From: Daucus carota subsp. sativus
Lineage: Eukaryota; Streptophyta; Magnoliopsida; Apiales; Apiaceae
Direction: 5' to 3'
DNA length: 64,000 bases
Assembly (NCBI RefSeq): GCF_001625215.2
Contig: NC_030382.2
Coordinates: 46,403,364-46,467,363, forward strand
Position numbers and translations under genes: made by a program. Shown one piece after another: positions 22,992 to 34,911 of the stretch (position 1 is the first letter of the stretch; every line of letters starts with the position of its first letter). The notes under the pieces were generated by a model, which worked only from the letters and a program-made list of their open reading frames with translations, was not told the origin of the DNA and made no database searches.

Positions 22992-23289
22992 TGTTAAATA
23001 TATTAAGTTGATAGCTGTTTCCTTTGCACACAAAGTCTTCTCATAGTAAATAACAGCAGTAGTTCAGTAAGTAAGTAGTTGGGTAGTTCACTAGTATTAT
23101 TCAATATGGAACAGATTCTCTCACACGCTTTGTATTCTATAAATCAGCTCTTCTCATGTATCAAACAAAACAAGCTTTGACAAGTATCAATACAAGAGTT
23201 CTTTCTTCTCTTCCATTGATTAGCAGCATATATACATATAAACATTCACACACTGTTTTATACATATATCTGTACATCAAGTTTTATCA
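22992..23289 (+). repeat. Copia 3' LTR
   Basis: 298-bp partner of the 5' LTR, immediately after the polypurine tract and followed by the target duplication CTTTG. Confidence 0.96.
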
Positions 23290-23294
23290 CTTTG

Positions 23295-24228
23295 TATCAG
23301 GTTCTGATTGGCTATATTTCTATGCATAACAACTTCGTCCAAAGATATAATTATGCATGTTATTGATATCTTGTGGTTTCGGCAAAAGTAGTTGTCCAAT
23401 AACATTTGTTAAAGCATGTCTCAAATTTGAACCATGTTTTGATATTGTTCTAGTTAAGCCATAATAACGTGGTGGTGGCCGTGCTTCTGATAATCAATGC
23501 TCCAATTTTTGATTGATCACTGTTTATGAGTGGTATACTGATGAAATGTGGAGTAATAATATCAGATATGGGATCAACCGGCCGGTTTGATTTTCAAATT
23601 TTGAATGATTTTGTTTTTTCCATCTCAACTCATATTGTTTATATTGACTTTCAAATACTGGTAATGATAAATGAAAAAGAATAATTTTGAAATATTGTTG
23701 ATAAGTATAAATTTTAAAAATAGAGACCTAACTAAATCGGGATTATATAAAAATACCAATAGATTATCTAAATGGGGATGTTTTGGCCTGAATTAGACAA
23801 TTTCATGTCGATATTGTGTTTTGCATATAATCTGTAAAGAGACTAGAGTTGGACACACATAGCAATGTTCTCCGTTTTTGTTATTAGTTAAGAACTTTTG
23901 ATGAAAAAAATTAAGATGTCCAATAGGTTAAATAAATCAACTGATCATCAGGACATCCCTAAATTTTGATTATCTATTTTTAAATAACCTCTACTCATTA
24001 TCTAATTTAATATTTATGGATAAAAAAATCATTTTCCTTCTTCTTTATTTATCTTTTCTCTCTATTTCCCCTTCTTTCCCTCAAATCTATTATTGAAATA
24101 ATAATAGAGAACTGAAAATAGAAATTGCTATTGTAGTTGACACTAAACATAGATTCCCCAAATCATTAGGATTCACTAGTCTCGTTATTTTATATTTATA
24201 TTAATAATAGATAATGAGATAGACAACC
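23295..24228. other. AT-rich intergenic DNA
   Basis: No coding frame, RNA gene or paired repeat could be supported between the copia element and the LINE-like insertion. Confidence 0.4.
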
Positions 24229-24244
24229 TATTTGACTTGTTCTT

Positions 24245-24782
24245 TTTTCTTTTTTTTGATAAAAAAGAATCAATTCATTAATAAAAAATCATACGTCATC
24301 TACAAATATATTCGAAATTGGACAGACGCTGAATTATATCGCTGTTGAATACTTTTTTCTTGAAGAGTCAACTAAGCGATTTGAAGATGATTTGAATATA
24401 TGTACTTGTTTTCACCTGATTGGTTTTCACCCGATTGAATTTCACATGACTGTTCTGAACAATCGACCATAGATATGATTCCATAATAACCATTAAACCT
24501 GAATCAAACCCATGAAAATCATGCCGGTCTATAACCTCGATCATGGAGAACATCAAAACACACCAAAACAAAAATCAACTCTCACAAAAAGGAGAGACTA
24601 ACAAAACCCAAATAAATTGGAAACTTATTGAAAAGAAAACAAGATTTCAAACAAACGGGAAAAAAAATCGGGGCTTTCCACCGGTGAAAACCGATGGAAG
24701 CCCCTCAAAATTTTTTAATAGAGGCTAGGGTTTGAGAGGGGGAGAGAGAGTTGCGAACTAGAAATAACTACGTTTTATATCT
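24245..24782 (-). mobile_element. Compact LINE-like retroposon with 16-bp target duplication
   Basis: Read on the minus strand, the insert starts with a CT-rich leader containing CTCTCAAACCCTAGCC, as in plant L1 5' UTRs. It ends with AATGAATTGATTCTTTTTTA and an A-rich tail at 24245-24258, as in L1 3' ends. Flanking copies of TATTTGACTTG(T/C)TCTT lie at 24229-24244 and 24783-24798, with one mismatch in 16. Only short frames are present and no reverse-transcriptase motif is seen. It looks like an L1 derivative without its ORFs, or a leader joined to a tail. Confidence 0.7.
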
Positions 24783-24798
24783 TATTTGACTTGCTCTT

Positions 24799-25869
24799 AG
24801 AAAGTCTAAAGTGAATATTATGATATATATTAATATTTTTTAACTAAAATCCTTTTTAACAAAATATGGATCACTACTACTCATCCTCGAATCAATTAAT
24901 ATCCGAGTCCATATAATATTGTGAAAATATTAAGAATAACATAGAATCAAATATTCACACATGAGACTTACATCTAATCTCTCTTTGATATGGTATTAAT
25001 ACGAACAATTTAGAATCTTGAAGTGTTAAAAAAATCTTTAAATTTTTTTTATATTGGTGGTGCTTGTTTACGAGAATCAACTCTTATTTCTGGCTTCTGC
25101 TTTTCTTATCTGTTTGTGTAAAAAAATAGAAGCACTTTTAAGAAGCTGAGAATGATAACTTCTCTCTCACAACTTCTGCTTCTTTACCAAACACTTTATC
25201 AACTTATTTACTTCTCACTTCTACTCCACTTCTTTATTTTCTTATTATAAAGAAGAAGTATTTTTTTTAAGCTAACTTAAACGGCCGTGTAGTTTCAAAC
25301 ATTTTTCAACATACTTCTCTCTCTGCCCCCCAATTTATATATATTTTTTAAAAGTGACCACTAGAAACTAGAAAGGCGAAAATAGGCAAACTGGGGCCCG
25401 GGAAAGAAGGAGACATCACCATCAGTTGCTTTTTGTAAGCCCTGAAAAGGGTTTCTTCTGATACGAAATCAGTACAGCATATGCTTAACTCAGGGTCATA
25501 GAATCATAGATGACCTTCTCAACCGTATTATCCAGTCGCATCACCTGTATTCGAACCATATTTTCTGTATATTCTAACCATATTTTATGTATAATCATGA
25601 ATTATAACTTGCAATTTGCAAATAAATTTGAATAATCACTTATTTATTATGATTTTAAATATTTGAAAATCACAAGATTTAAACCGTGAACCGCAAATAT
25701 ATATTTATAATAATTTATATCTTTCAAATTGTATTATTATACTATAAAAATTAATAAACGACACACACATGTTTATATATAACATTAGTTTATGATATCA
25801 TAAAATGAATACTCCTTCTTCTCTTTTACATGTCATTTTTGAAAAAATTATGCATCTTACAAAAAATTA
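24799..25869. other. AT-rich intergenic DNA
   Basis: Low-complexity AT-rich sequence; no gene or structured repeat recognised. Confidence 0.4.
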
Positions 25870-26134
25870 CTCCCTCCGTCCCCTTTTACATGTCCCTTTT
25901 GAAATTTTTTTTTGTCCCAAATTACTTGTCCATTTCTCTTTTCAAAGCAACTTTTTGTATGTTTTTTCAAAATGTAACAACTTCCAATGTTTGACCAGCA
26001 TATAGTATATATACACAACTCTATCTAATTCATTACATTTATTAAGGATATGTATGAAAACAAGATATCCACCTAACATTTTCTTAAGATGCGTTATTTT
26101 TTCAAAAGGGACAAATAAAAGGGGACGGAGGGAG
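25870..26134. mobile_element. Stowaway MITE
   Basis: This 265-bp element begins CTCCCTCCGTCCCCTTTTAC and ends with the inverted form (AAAAGGGGACGGAGGGAG). TA target duplications lie at 25868-25869 and 26135-26136. The arms also pair internally (TGTCCCTTTTGAAA with TTCAAAAGGGACA). It is non-coding. Confidence 0.94.
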
Positions 26135-26136
26135 TA

Positions 26137-27201
26137 GTTTGAGTATTTGATTTTTTTATCTACCCCTAATAAATGAAATTGATTTGCGTCAATTTTTTTC
26201 CAGTGTACCGTTACTACAAGTTGAAACCCAAACTCTCGCTTTTGTATTACCAGAGAATAGACACACACTTATACAAGTTTATCACTGTCATCTGCTGATC
26301 GTAAAAATTTCAGATTTTATATTAATTACTTGGACCTGAAATGTGTAATAATTTATGCTTCAAATTTATTTTTCTTAAATTATTGTATATATATAACAAA
26401 AATTGAACCGCAAACTAAATCACATAAATTATAATTCACTAGTTGAAATTGATGTGAATCATAATCGTAAATTCGATTATAAATATAGATTTAATAAAAA
26501 ATTATTTATATTTTAATTTAACTTTAATCACATGACCGAACTGACGAGAACCGCGTAAATTTCTCGAGGAAGCAAAAAGACAAGCTAACCATTTTGGTAG
26601 TGGAATGGAACTCAGGAACAAGTAACAACACACCACAACTTAGTTGTAGCCAGTAAGGCTGCACCACTTCTGTTAAAATTTGGACGTGTAGAGTGAGACA
26701 AATTTGTTCACGCCAATCTTCTCTTTGAGATATGATTACCTCGTTTGTATTTTTTCAGAATCAATGTTACTAAAATGAAACGAATATTTCTCGTGTAGAT
26801 AGATGAACAGATATGGTTCGCGTGTGTAGTTAGTGTCTAGTATAATTTTTAAATATTAACTAAGTCTGACTTAAATTTATATATTTTATACAAATAAAAT
26901 AAGATTTATATACCGAAGATTCAATCAAATATTTTAATTTTAATTTTTAAAATAAATAAAAAATAATAGAAAATAAATTTTAATAAAAAATTAGGACGGG
27001 GCAGAAAAAGAAAAAGTACTAGTACAATTAAGAGAGAGAGATATAAGTACGAGTACTTGCTGTCACTCGAGAAGCTAGTGCATACTTTCGAGATACAGCC
27101 GGCGAAACATCCCCTCTTATAATTATTACTCTCTCTCCGCGTCTCTCTCTCTCTGTGTATCTCTCTCCCACCCCCATCTTTTCTTCCCTGCTTTTCCGGC
27201 C
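26137..27201 (+). promoter_or_regulatory. Upstream region and 5' UTR of the TEL gene
   Basis: Mostly AT-rich. The last 170 bp (about 27030-27195) is a pyrimidine-rich tract of CTCTCTC repeats running to the ATG, typical of a plant 5' UTR or core-promoter Y-patch region. No other gene is visible. Confidence 0.5.
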
Positions 27202-29607
27202 ATGGAACACAGGACTCTTCTCAACCACCCCGGACCATTAGACCCCGGTGCACAAGAATTCATACCGCAAGCGCCTTTTCCGGTTGCTACCACCCAAATA
27301 TATTACTCCCACACATACCATTTACCCTCTGAAACTCTGGCCGTGCAAAACATTGCTTATCCTGCGCCGCCGGCGTACGTTAGCGTGGACCAACCTCCAC
27401 TCCCCTTAGCCTTGCCGCCGGCGTCGACCACGCCGTCACGGGTACTTTTACTGAGCTCAGTACCTACGGACGTGAGCGAGTCGACGTTGAGAAGAGACTT
27501 GGAGGTGTTCGGAGATGTAAGAGCCGTGGAGATGGAGAGAGTCGGAGAAGGAATCGTGGCCGTTCATTTCTATGATCTGAGACATGCAAAGACAGCGCTT
27601 GCTGAGATACAAAAGCAACACATGCAACATCAGTGTAGAGTGAGAGAACATTTCAATGATGTGATGAATATGAACAAGAATAATTCTCCGTACGAGGTGG
27701 CGCCGCTTAGTTTCCCGGTTCCGCTGCCACCGCCGGCTTGTGGGTTGGTGGCTGGTCGTGCTGTGTGGGCCCAGTTTATGGTTCCTGGGATTGGAGGCTA
27801 CCCGGAGTCTTACAATCAGGGCACTCTTGTCATTTTCAATGTCCCTCCCCATTTCCCTGCCCGTTCTCTCATGGATATTTTTGAAGAATTTGGTACTTTT
27901 TTCTAATTATGAAGAAATGCATATTTGTAATGTACTAATGTGGGAGTCGATTGCAGGGACGATTTAGGCTGCATATGATTTCCGAATATCCAGTTGAAAA
28001 ATTTTTTGTAATCCTGACTGCTGAATATTCATCTGACCGTCTAGAAATCATATGTCCTATATAAACCTCCCTGGCAGCACCCTTGTAATTTTGTTGTTAA
28101 TTTGACAAGATATTGTGTGTTTATATGTAGGATGTGTGAAGGAATTGAGAGAGCCACCACTGAAGCGGAGCCAAAGGTTTATAGAGTTCTATGATACAAG
28201 GGATGCAGCCAGGGCTTTTGCCGTGATGAATGGGGAAGAAATCAACGGCAGGCATCTTCTGATTGAATTTAGTAAGCCAGTTGGGTACAACAGAAGGTTC
28301 CCAAAATCTTTCAATTGCAAGCTAAATTCTATCCCCAGTCGCCCACCAAGATCTCCAGCATTTGCTCATTCAAATTCCACACCTTGGCAACCCCGTGTCT
28401 CGGGCAGGATCTCTAAAAGCCCTATTGCAACAATGGCTTCTTTGAATCTGAAAGGGGGAGGAGGGGTCGAGAATCGGGACAGAAATTCGAATAGAAGGGG
28501 TGCAACTAGTAGTAGCATTGGCATGGGCGGCGTCACAAATATGAAGCATGTGAAGAGTAATAAGGCTGGATGGAGTGTTCAGAAAGAGCATGATCTCAGA
28601 TTCCTGATCAATGAAGATTCTATTAAGTTGTCGAATTCCAGTGATCCAAGAACCACTGTCATGATCAAAAACATCCCCAACAAATACAGGTATTTTAATC
28701 TGCTTTCTTCCATACAACTATTCCCTGTACTTAAACTTTATATTTGGAAAATGCAGCCAGAAGTTATTGCTCAACATGCTGGATAACCACTGCATTCACT
28801 GTAACCAGCAGATTGATGACGATGAGCAGCCTTTGTCTTCCTACGACTTTGTCTACCTTCCCATTGATTTTGGGTAAATTTCCTATACAACATAAAACTT
28901 TCTTAATCTTTGAACCTATGCTAGGGAGAGATTAATTATTAGAATGCATCTCCCTACACGAACACGGGCGCGCGCTTGTAATGTGCTATGTATAAAGAAA
29001 TAAGGTAGCACCTTCCCTAGAAGCTCGGGCCTGATCCTAACATTAATGTACATGTGTTATTGTTATTGTGATCAGGAACAAGTGTAACGTGGGATATGGG
29101 TTCGTGAACATGACTTCTCCAGAGGCAACATTAAGGCTTTACAAAGCTTTTCACCATCAAAATTGGGAGGTTTTCAACTCAAGAAAAATATGCGAGGTTA
29201 CTTATGCTAGGTTGCAGGTACATTTGAACATCTTTTTATGTGTTTAATTTGTCAAAACAATACTACTACATGATTATATATAATAACAACAAATTGTTGT
29301 GGTGTAAATAAATGTAAAGGGACTTGAGGCACTGAAAGAGCATTTCAAAAGTTCAAAGTTTCCGAGCGATGCGGAAGCGGAGGATTATATGCCGGTGGTG
29401 TTTTCACCGCCTCGAGATGGCCGGACATTGAGTAACCCGGTCCCTATCACCACTAGTAAAATTGCTTTCAACAAGAACCATCAAGAGGGAGGCGATGATG
29501 AAGCACGGGAAGGAGAAGCTGGAGGTGGAGAAAGTGACGGTGTGAATAGCGGGGATGACTATGACAATGATGTGATTTCTGGCGGATCCAACAGTGACGG
29601 TCTTTAG
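27202..29607 (+). CDS. TEL: TERMINAL EAR1-like Mei2-type RNA-binding protein
   Basis: Exons 27202-27892, 28131-28689, 28757-28873, 29076-29217 and 29320-29607 give 1797 nt (598 aa), all GT-AG. RRM1 is at about residues 78-150 ([20 protein letters not shown]). RRM2 is at about 205-290 ([20 protein letters not shown]). The Mei2-specific C-terminal RRM is at about 403-505, with [32 protein letters not shown] and [13 protein letters not shown]. An Ala/Pro-rich N-terminus and an acidic Gly/Asp tail complete the protein. Maize TE1, rice PLA2/LHD2 and Arabidopsis TEL1/TEL2 share this layout and limit leaf initiation and plastochron at the shoot apex. Exon 2 ends inside the NKY|S junction of RRM3, a position I take as normal. 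No disruption is seen. TEL1 and TEL2 types cannot be told apart here. Confidence 0.94.
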
Positions 29608-29781
29608 AGGCTATGAGATGAGATGGTTGGAGACCAGTGCTGCGGAAAAATTACTGTGGGGTATTATGATATTGTAGAATAGGAGGCTATGAGGGAGGGA
29701 GAGGATAATGAAGAACTGTGTGGGAAGATATTGAGAGAGAATGTATCTTCTTTTTATGATGAGTTTTATTAGCTGCAGCAG

Positions 29782-29925
29782 CCATTTATGAAAAGCAATA
29801 CTTCTACTCCAGTAGTACTATTAAACTCCATCACTTGATAAAAACTTTTCTTTCCATTTATGAAAAGCAATACTTCTACTCCTGTAGTACTATTAAACTC
29901 CATCACTTGATAAAAACTTTTCTTT
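29782..29925. repeat. Direct tandem duplication, 72-bp unit
   Basis: Two adjacent copies (29782-29853 and 29854-29925), each running from CCATTTATGAAAAGCAATAC to CTTTT near its end, differ at about one position (CCAGTAG versus CCTGTAG). The second copy contains the left target duplication of the adjoining LINE derivative. Confidence 0.9.
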
Positions 29926-30784
29926 CCGATCTCTACTGTTAGTCTCTCTCAAATTAGGGTTTTGAGAGTCGACTTCCAAAATTAGCTGTCACTTCTCCAT
30001 TCTTCACCTTCATCCTCTACATTCACCAAATCATTTTCGCTCTCCCATCTTCTCCATATTTACCTGTTTTTTGTTTTTCAATAAAATCGAGTGTTGCTTA
30101 AACCTCGAAAATTTCAATCGAGTTTTATTTTCAGATCTGTTTCGGATTTGAGCTTGGACTTGATTGTTTTCTGAATAAATCAGATCTTTTGAAATCAAAG
30201 GTCCGATTGTGTTTTTCCGTCTCACCTTTTGGCGTGTGTTGATTTAGTACCCAATTTTTGGGTGTTATATTTGTGGTTGTTATGTCTTCCGGCATTATCA
30301 ATGAGAATGATTGGGATGGAGTTTTGGGAGATCTGGTTTATCGCATCATTAATACTTTCGGCATGTCTATAGCTGGCTCCCGGCATGTAGATAGCTGGGG
30401 TATGCTTGGAACGGTGGCGATCGCATGTGCTCACCTTTCACAAATTATAGTTGTTCATTATTCGAGGATTCTTCTTCCTCATTGCTTAGTTTTTGCAACT
30501 GAGTCGTCTGAACACCGCAACAGCCATGTAACTATTGTGAAGGTCAATTGTGAAGCTACCATTTTCGGGATTGATGTAGGCTGGATTACTCGAGAAGCCT
30601 TTGTATTCATTTTCAATTTCAAGAATCATTGGATTCATTGTGTTAAGCAGTCTGGAAACAATGCGGCTATTTGTTTAGCTCGTTTTATTGTTTATTAACC
30701 TGATTGCATTGTCAGTTGAGGATCTGTCCCGACTAGACTTGTTTTAATTTAATGGAGTGAATTTGCATTTTGTCAAAAGAAAAA
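29912..30784 (+). mobile_element. Internally deleted LINE with target duplication
   Basis: The 16-bp direct repeat AACTCCATCACTTGAT flanks the insert (29896-29911 and 30785-30800); similarity extends a few bases further. The insert begins with a CT-rich leader containing TCTCTCAAATTAGGGTTTTG, typical of plant L1 5' UTRs, and ends in an A-rich tail after TTTTGTCAAAAG. Between them is one short open frame (30258-30698) with an RNase H-like end. ORF1, endonuclease and reverse transcriptase are absent. Confidence 0.72.
30282..30698 (+). pseudogene. Remnant ORF of the deleted LINE, RNase H-like end
   Basis: The frame from the ATG at 30282 encodes about 138 aa. VTIVKVNCEATIF resembles the first strand of the plant LINE RNase H domain, where K(L/V)NCDAA is usual with Asp replaced here by Glu. 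IHCVKQSGNNAAICLARF resembles its last helix (RxGNxxAHxLAR). The middle of the domain and everything upstream are missing, so no enzyme activity is expected. The match is by eye and moderate. Confidence 0.45.
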
Positions 30785-30992
30785 AACTCCATCACTTGAT
30801 GAGAAACTTAGAAGAATACATAAATATGTCACAGAGCGAGCTAGATACTGACCGCGAGTAAAATATGCTGTGATTAATCAAGTAGTTCGAAGTTGGTTGC
30901 CCTTTATTGTTTGAAAAAAATAATTTATGGTTTGCTGACCTCTCACTTCCCAGTCTGCATGTTTTAGAGATAAGAGTGTTCTAGAACAGGAG

Positions 30993-31416
30993 AGTTGTAT
31001 TAGTTTGGGATTTTAATTGGATTGTTTTTAGTTCATAGATTTTATGTAATTTTAATTTTGTGCGAATTCTTATCAAATGTTGCAGAATTGATAGGATTTA
31101 AGAACAATGCTTCAAAATTCCATTGATTTTGGTGGGATTTAAAAAAACTTTAAAATACATTGAAGAATGCCACAAATTCCATCATTTTATGAAATCCAAA
31201 AAAATACATCATCATTTGAATACCATCAGATTCTAATGGATTTTAAAAATTATAATTTAAATCTCAATTGAATATCACCAGATTTTGTAACATAATTTAA
31301 AATCCCAATTGAATACCTCAAAATTTTAATGTATTTCAAACAATCCCGATCGAATACCCTCGGATTTCATGAATGCAAAAAAAAAGCATTAAAATCCCAA
31401 TCCAATACACCCCTAT
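30993..31416. mobile_element. MITE-like inverted-repeat element
   Basis: The left end contains TTGTATTAGTTTGGGATTTT and the reverse-complemented right end GGTGTATTGGATTGGGATTT. The interior has several AATCCCAATTGAATACC-like motifs in tandem. It is non-coding. Target duplication is not clear, so superfamily and exact limits are uncertain. Confidence 0.55.
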
Positions 31417-32345
31417 AAGCGTTTCTTTTATTTTTTATACGTCAAGGCATGTAAAAAAAAACATGTTTAATTATACCATTTAATTTTTTTATATATTTAT
31501 TATATTTATTCAGAAAGTTTTTGAAAAATAACATGTGAAAAATTTGTTTGTTTTTTACCACTTTGTTGGGTACTCCGCGATCCGTCCCAGTGGGTTATAT
31601 TCATTATTTACACGTATTTCGTGATTTCTATATATTATAATTCATAATGTTCTTTTTATTTTTTCTATTTTTGAATAAAAATTTTAATATCATTTTTTAT
31701 TTAGAAAAAAATAATTTAAAATGATATTAAAGAACTATACTCATTAAAAAGCATGCGACAAACTAATGTACACAATTTGAATGGGACGGAAAGATCGATA
31801 TTTTTCTTCGGAAATCACGTTTCGAGAATATTACTACTGCTGAGTGTTGACTGTTGACTAATAAAACGAATTAAACAAGTGTATATATATGGAAAGTAAA
31901 AGAAACTGGATGCACAAAATTCTTGTGCCTTACTCCATATGCTTACCTATTTACAGAGGGGCTACTGTAGAGTGTATAGACTACAGGTATTCTGACAGAT
32001 AAATGAATGTAAGAGTATGATGTGAACTAGGTGGTGCATAAAATTAGGAAGAAGCACTAGAGTGTCCAGTGGATAAAAGGATGAACCGTGGCTAGATAAA
32101 TGGCCTGAGTTACCTAGCCATGTCTGGAGCAGCAGGGACAACAGACTAGTTGAAACAACTTTTTTCTCTTTTCTGAGGAGAAGTAATTGTAACAATTAAT
32201 CATATATTTATGATATATATTGAATAAAAAATAATTTTTAAAAAAATATTAATTCTATTTATAAAATCAATGCACTTAATTACGTGTCAAAAATCCAAGT
32301 TATTTGAAAAGAGAGGAGTAGAAAATTGAGGTACAATATTAATTT

Positions 32346-33263
32346 GGGAAAATAGATTTTTTTGTCACCGAACTTATTATGTTTTTAGAAACTTGCCACT
32401 CAACTAATTTTTTTTTCCTTTTAGTCACTGATGTTAGGTTTGGATTTGTTTTTAGTCACTAACTTAGGTTCGGATATAATTATTAGCATTGTGATAATTT
32501 TTTGTAGCATCATTAATACATAGTGATATTATATAATTTTTTGATAATATGATGTATGTTTATATCTTTGTATGTAGCAATAATAACATAAAATGAGGTG
32601 ATATAAATTAAAATCAGGAAAAATCGTAATTAGAATTTTAGAAATTCATTAAATAATCAGTATGAAATCAATGACTTCAAATAATTTATGCTCTCCATGA
32701 TAAAATAAAGTCTAATTGAGTGATATGATGCATCATCTTTCACTATTAAAGTTTCAATCACCTAGTTCAGCCTAAGATCTTTCTTAAATTTATCCTCGTA
32801 ATTTTTAATAACTTTATCTTATTATAATTTTCAAGATAAAGATAAATAAATAGAGAGAAAAACTTAATCTTCGATGATTTATGAGATTTTCTTTTTGCGT
32901 ATAAAAATTCAAACACTAAATTTTTATTCGAAAGAAAGAATAAAATAATTTATGAGAGTACACTTTTAGAAACCGTAAAATATGTGTTTAACTCTTATCA
33001 CCGAAGATAAACGATCTTGGGTACATAAAAGTACTATACATAAATATAGACATATATCAAATCATCAAAATATTACAAGTTATCACTATTTTTTAATAAT
33101 ACTATAAAGAATTAATATAATGGTAATAATTAAATCTGAACCTAACTTTAGTGGCAAAAAAAATTCCGAACCTAACATCAGTGACTAAAAGGTAAAAAAA
33201 ATTAGTTGAGTGGCAAGTTTCTAAAAACATAATAAGTTCGGTGACAAAAAAATCTATTTTCCC
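32346..33263. mobile_element. MULE-type MITE, copy 1 (9-bp target duplication)
   Basis: The 918-bp element has inverted ends of about 150 bp starting GGGAAAATAGATTTTTTTGT, and a perfect 9-bp target duplication TATTAATTT at 32337-32345 and 33264-33272. Long terminal inverted repeats with a 9-bp duplication are diagnostic of Mutator-like elements. It is non-coding. A second copy in inverted orientation lies at 45627-46423. Confidence 0.92.
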
Positions 33264-33413
33264 TATTAATTTAGGTTTAGACAAATATAAACACTAAGAT
33301 AAATTTTTTATTACTTACTCCTGCCGTCCAAAAATAAAAGTCTCTTTTGGGAAAAAAAAATTCCCCATGTACTTTTAGTTTTAAATGTATATATATATTG
33401 ACATATATACATA

Positions 33414-33882
33414 GGGGAGGGTTCTGGTACAAACTTACAAACTTACAAACTTTTTTTATTCAACACATATATAACTTGAGTTCAACATTTTTTAAGATAT
33501 TTTGTTGAACATCGATTAAAATTGTGTTGGAGAAGTACATAAACTAATTTTTTAATATAAAAACTAAGTTAAACCTATTATATAACCAATATTTATATTT
33601 CTAGACCCTACCCAAACCCCAGAGGTATAGTTTAAGCATCTCTATAAATGTATTCAACACAATGATAACTAATGTTCTACACCCAATGTTGAACCCCAGT
33701 TACAAATGTGTTGAATGCACGATTTATTTATGCGTTATTTTTATAATTGTGACGTTTTTTCAATAATTTTAAATATAAATACTTTCTATAACTAAGGATT
33801 AACAGGTTGGGAGAATAAAAAAAATTCAAAAAAAAAGTTTGTAAGTTTGTAAGTTAAAAAAGTTTTTATTTGATCCTATCCC
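33414..33882. mobile_element. TA-flanked inverted-repeat element D
   Basis: It lies between short TATATA/TATACAT tracts. The left end GGGGAGGGTTCTGGTACAAA and the reverse-complemented right end GGGATAGGATCAAATAAAAA pair, followed on both sides by ACTTACAAACTTACAAACTT. Non-coding, 469 bp. It shares the G-rich terminus of elements A-C and E. Confidence 0.75.
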
Positions 33883-34624
33883 TATATACATATTAGGGAT
33901 TAATTGATTGTATTCATACGTTTGAATAGATGTGTGTTTGGTAAGTGTTTTATGTGCATTTATTCAGCTTAGATGACATATTAATTTGTTGTTTTATTAA
34001 ATATTAATTAGAATTTATTGGGTGCCATAAGTCCATAACTGATGGCTCTTATAAGTCTTGATTATGTTCAAGGAGTTTGTACCATTTTTTTGGGTGGCCA
34101 TAATTGGTGGCATATATTTTTTGACCATTATGGGTTGACACGATTATTGTCCTAGATGAATATTGTGATGATAATTTTGTCCTTGGATTAATAATTAGAT
34201 TGTATTAATTCTTATACTTTGTGATGCTAATGATAACTTTTGTTGACTAATCGGATAATTAAATAATAAACTTATGTTAATTGGAATTTAAATATTATTT
34301 TTTAATAAATAATTTTCATATAGAGAAGGCTTAATTCTTTTCATTCTTTTCCAAACAAAAACTTAAATTTTTTGTTTATGTATTTTTGTCCTCATAAGAA
34401 AAGTTTAGTATGTATTATGAGTTATTTAGTATTGTGTGTCTAACCAAAGTTATTACTTTGGTTAGACATAATAACTTTTCATATTTTTATAAGTTCTAAT
34501 ATTTTTATTTTTGAATAAGTTGTTATATTTTTTTGTCGGGAATTATGTCATAATTGGGTTTAATTTCCACACACATTCTTTTACTTAATTTATCATTCTT
34601 ATGTTTCTTTTTGGTTGCTTTGAT

Positions 34625-34820
34625 TTTCAGGAGCTTGGAAAGAGACTTTACGGGTTTTCTTATCAGACTTTAAAGTCTTATTATCTAAACGTCCGGAGAT
34701 ATCTTTGCGTATCTTTCGGTTAGATGATAAACTTTATTGAATGAAAGTAATCCATGATGCGGCTTATTGTATCTATGATACAACTCATCTACGAGTATGT
34801 AGATCCTGACAAAAAAAAAA
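34625..34820 (+). mobile_element. Possible LINE 3' UTR tail
   Basis: The stretch ends GTAGATCCTGAC followed by ten A residues, as in the tails of plant L1 elements. No coding part is attached. The motif ATATATATTGACAT occurs after the tail and near 33396, which could be an old target duplication but is AT-rich enough to be chance. Confidence 0.3.
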
Positions 34821-34911
34821 TGCATATATATTGACATTATTTCAAAATTACGTTCTTGAAAGTTGTATAACAATTAATAAGGGTGGAATAAAGCATACAT
34901 TTATGCATTTA

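Larger units (their letters stand above)
21436..23289 (+). mobile_element. Young, internally deleted Ty1/copia LTR retrotransposon
   Basis: Two 298-bp LTRs (21436-21733 and 22992-23289) start TGTTAAATATATTAAG and end GTTTTATCA. The 5-bp target duplication CTTTG is at 21431-21435 and 23290-23294. The primer-binding site TGGTATCAGAGC (initiator-Met tRNA type) follows the left LTR at 21734, and a polypurine tract GAGGGGGGG (22983-22991) precedes the right LTR. The LTRs differ at only two positions as I read them. The 1258-bp interior keeps just the end of reverse transcriptase and RNase H; gag, protease and integrase are gone, so it would need help to move. Confidence 0.97.

Noticed and set aside
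33317..33345. Stowaway element
   Set aside because: Only one terminus (CTCCTGCCGTCC) is visible, with no partner end before element D.
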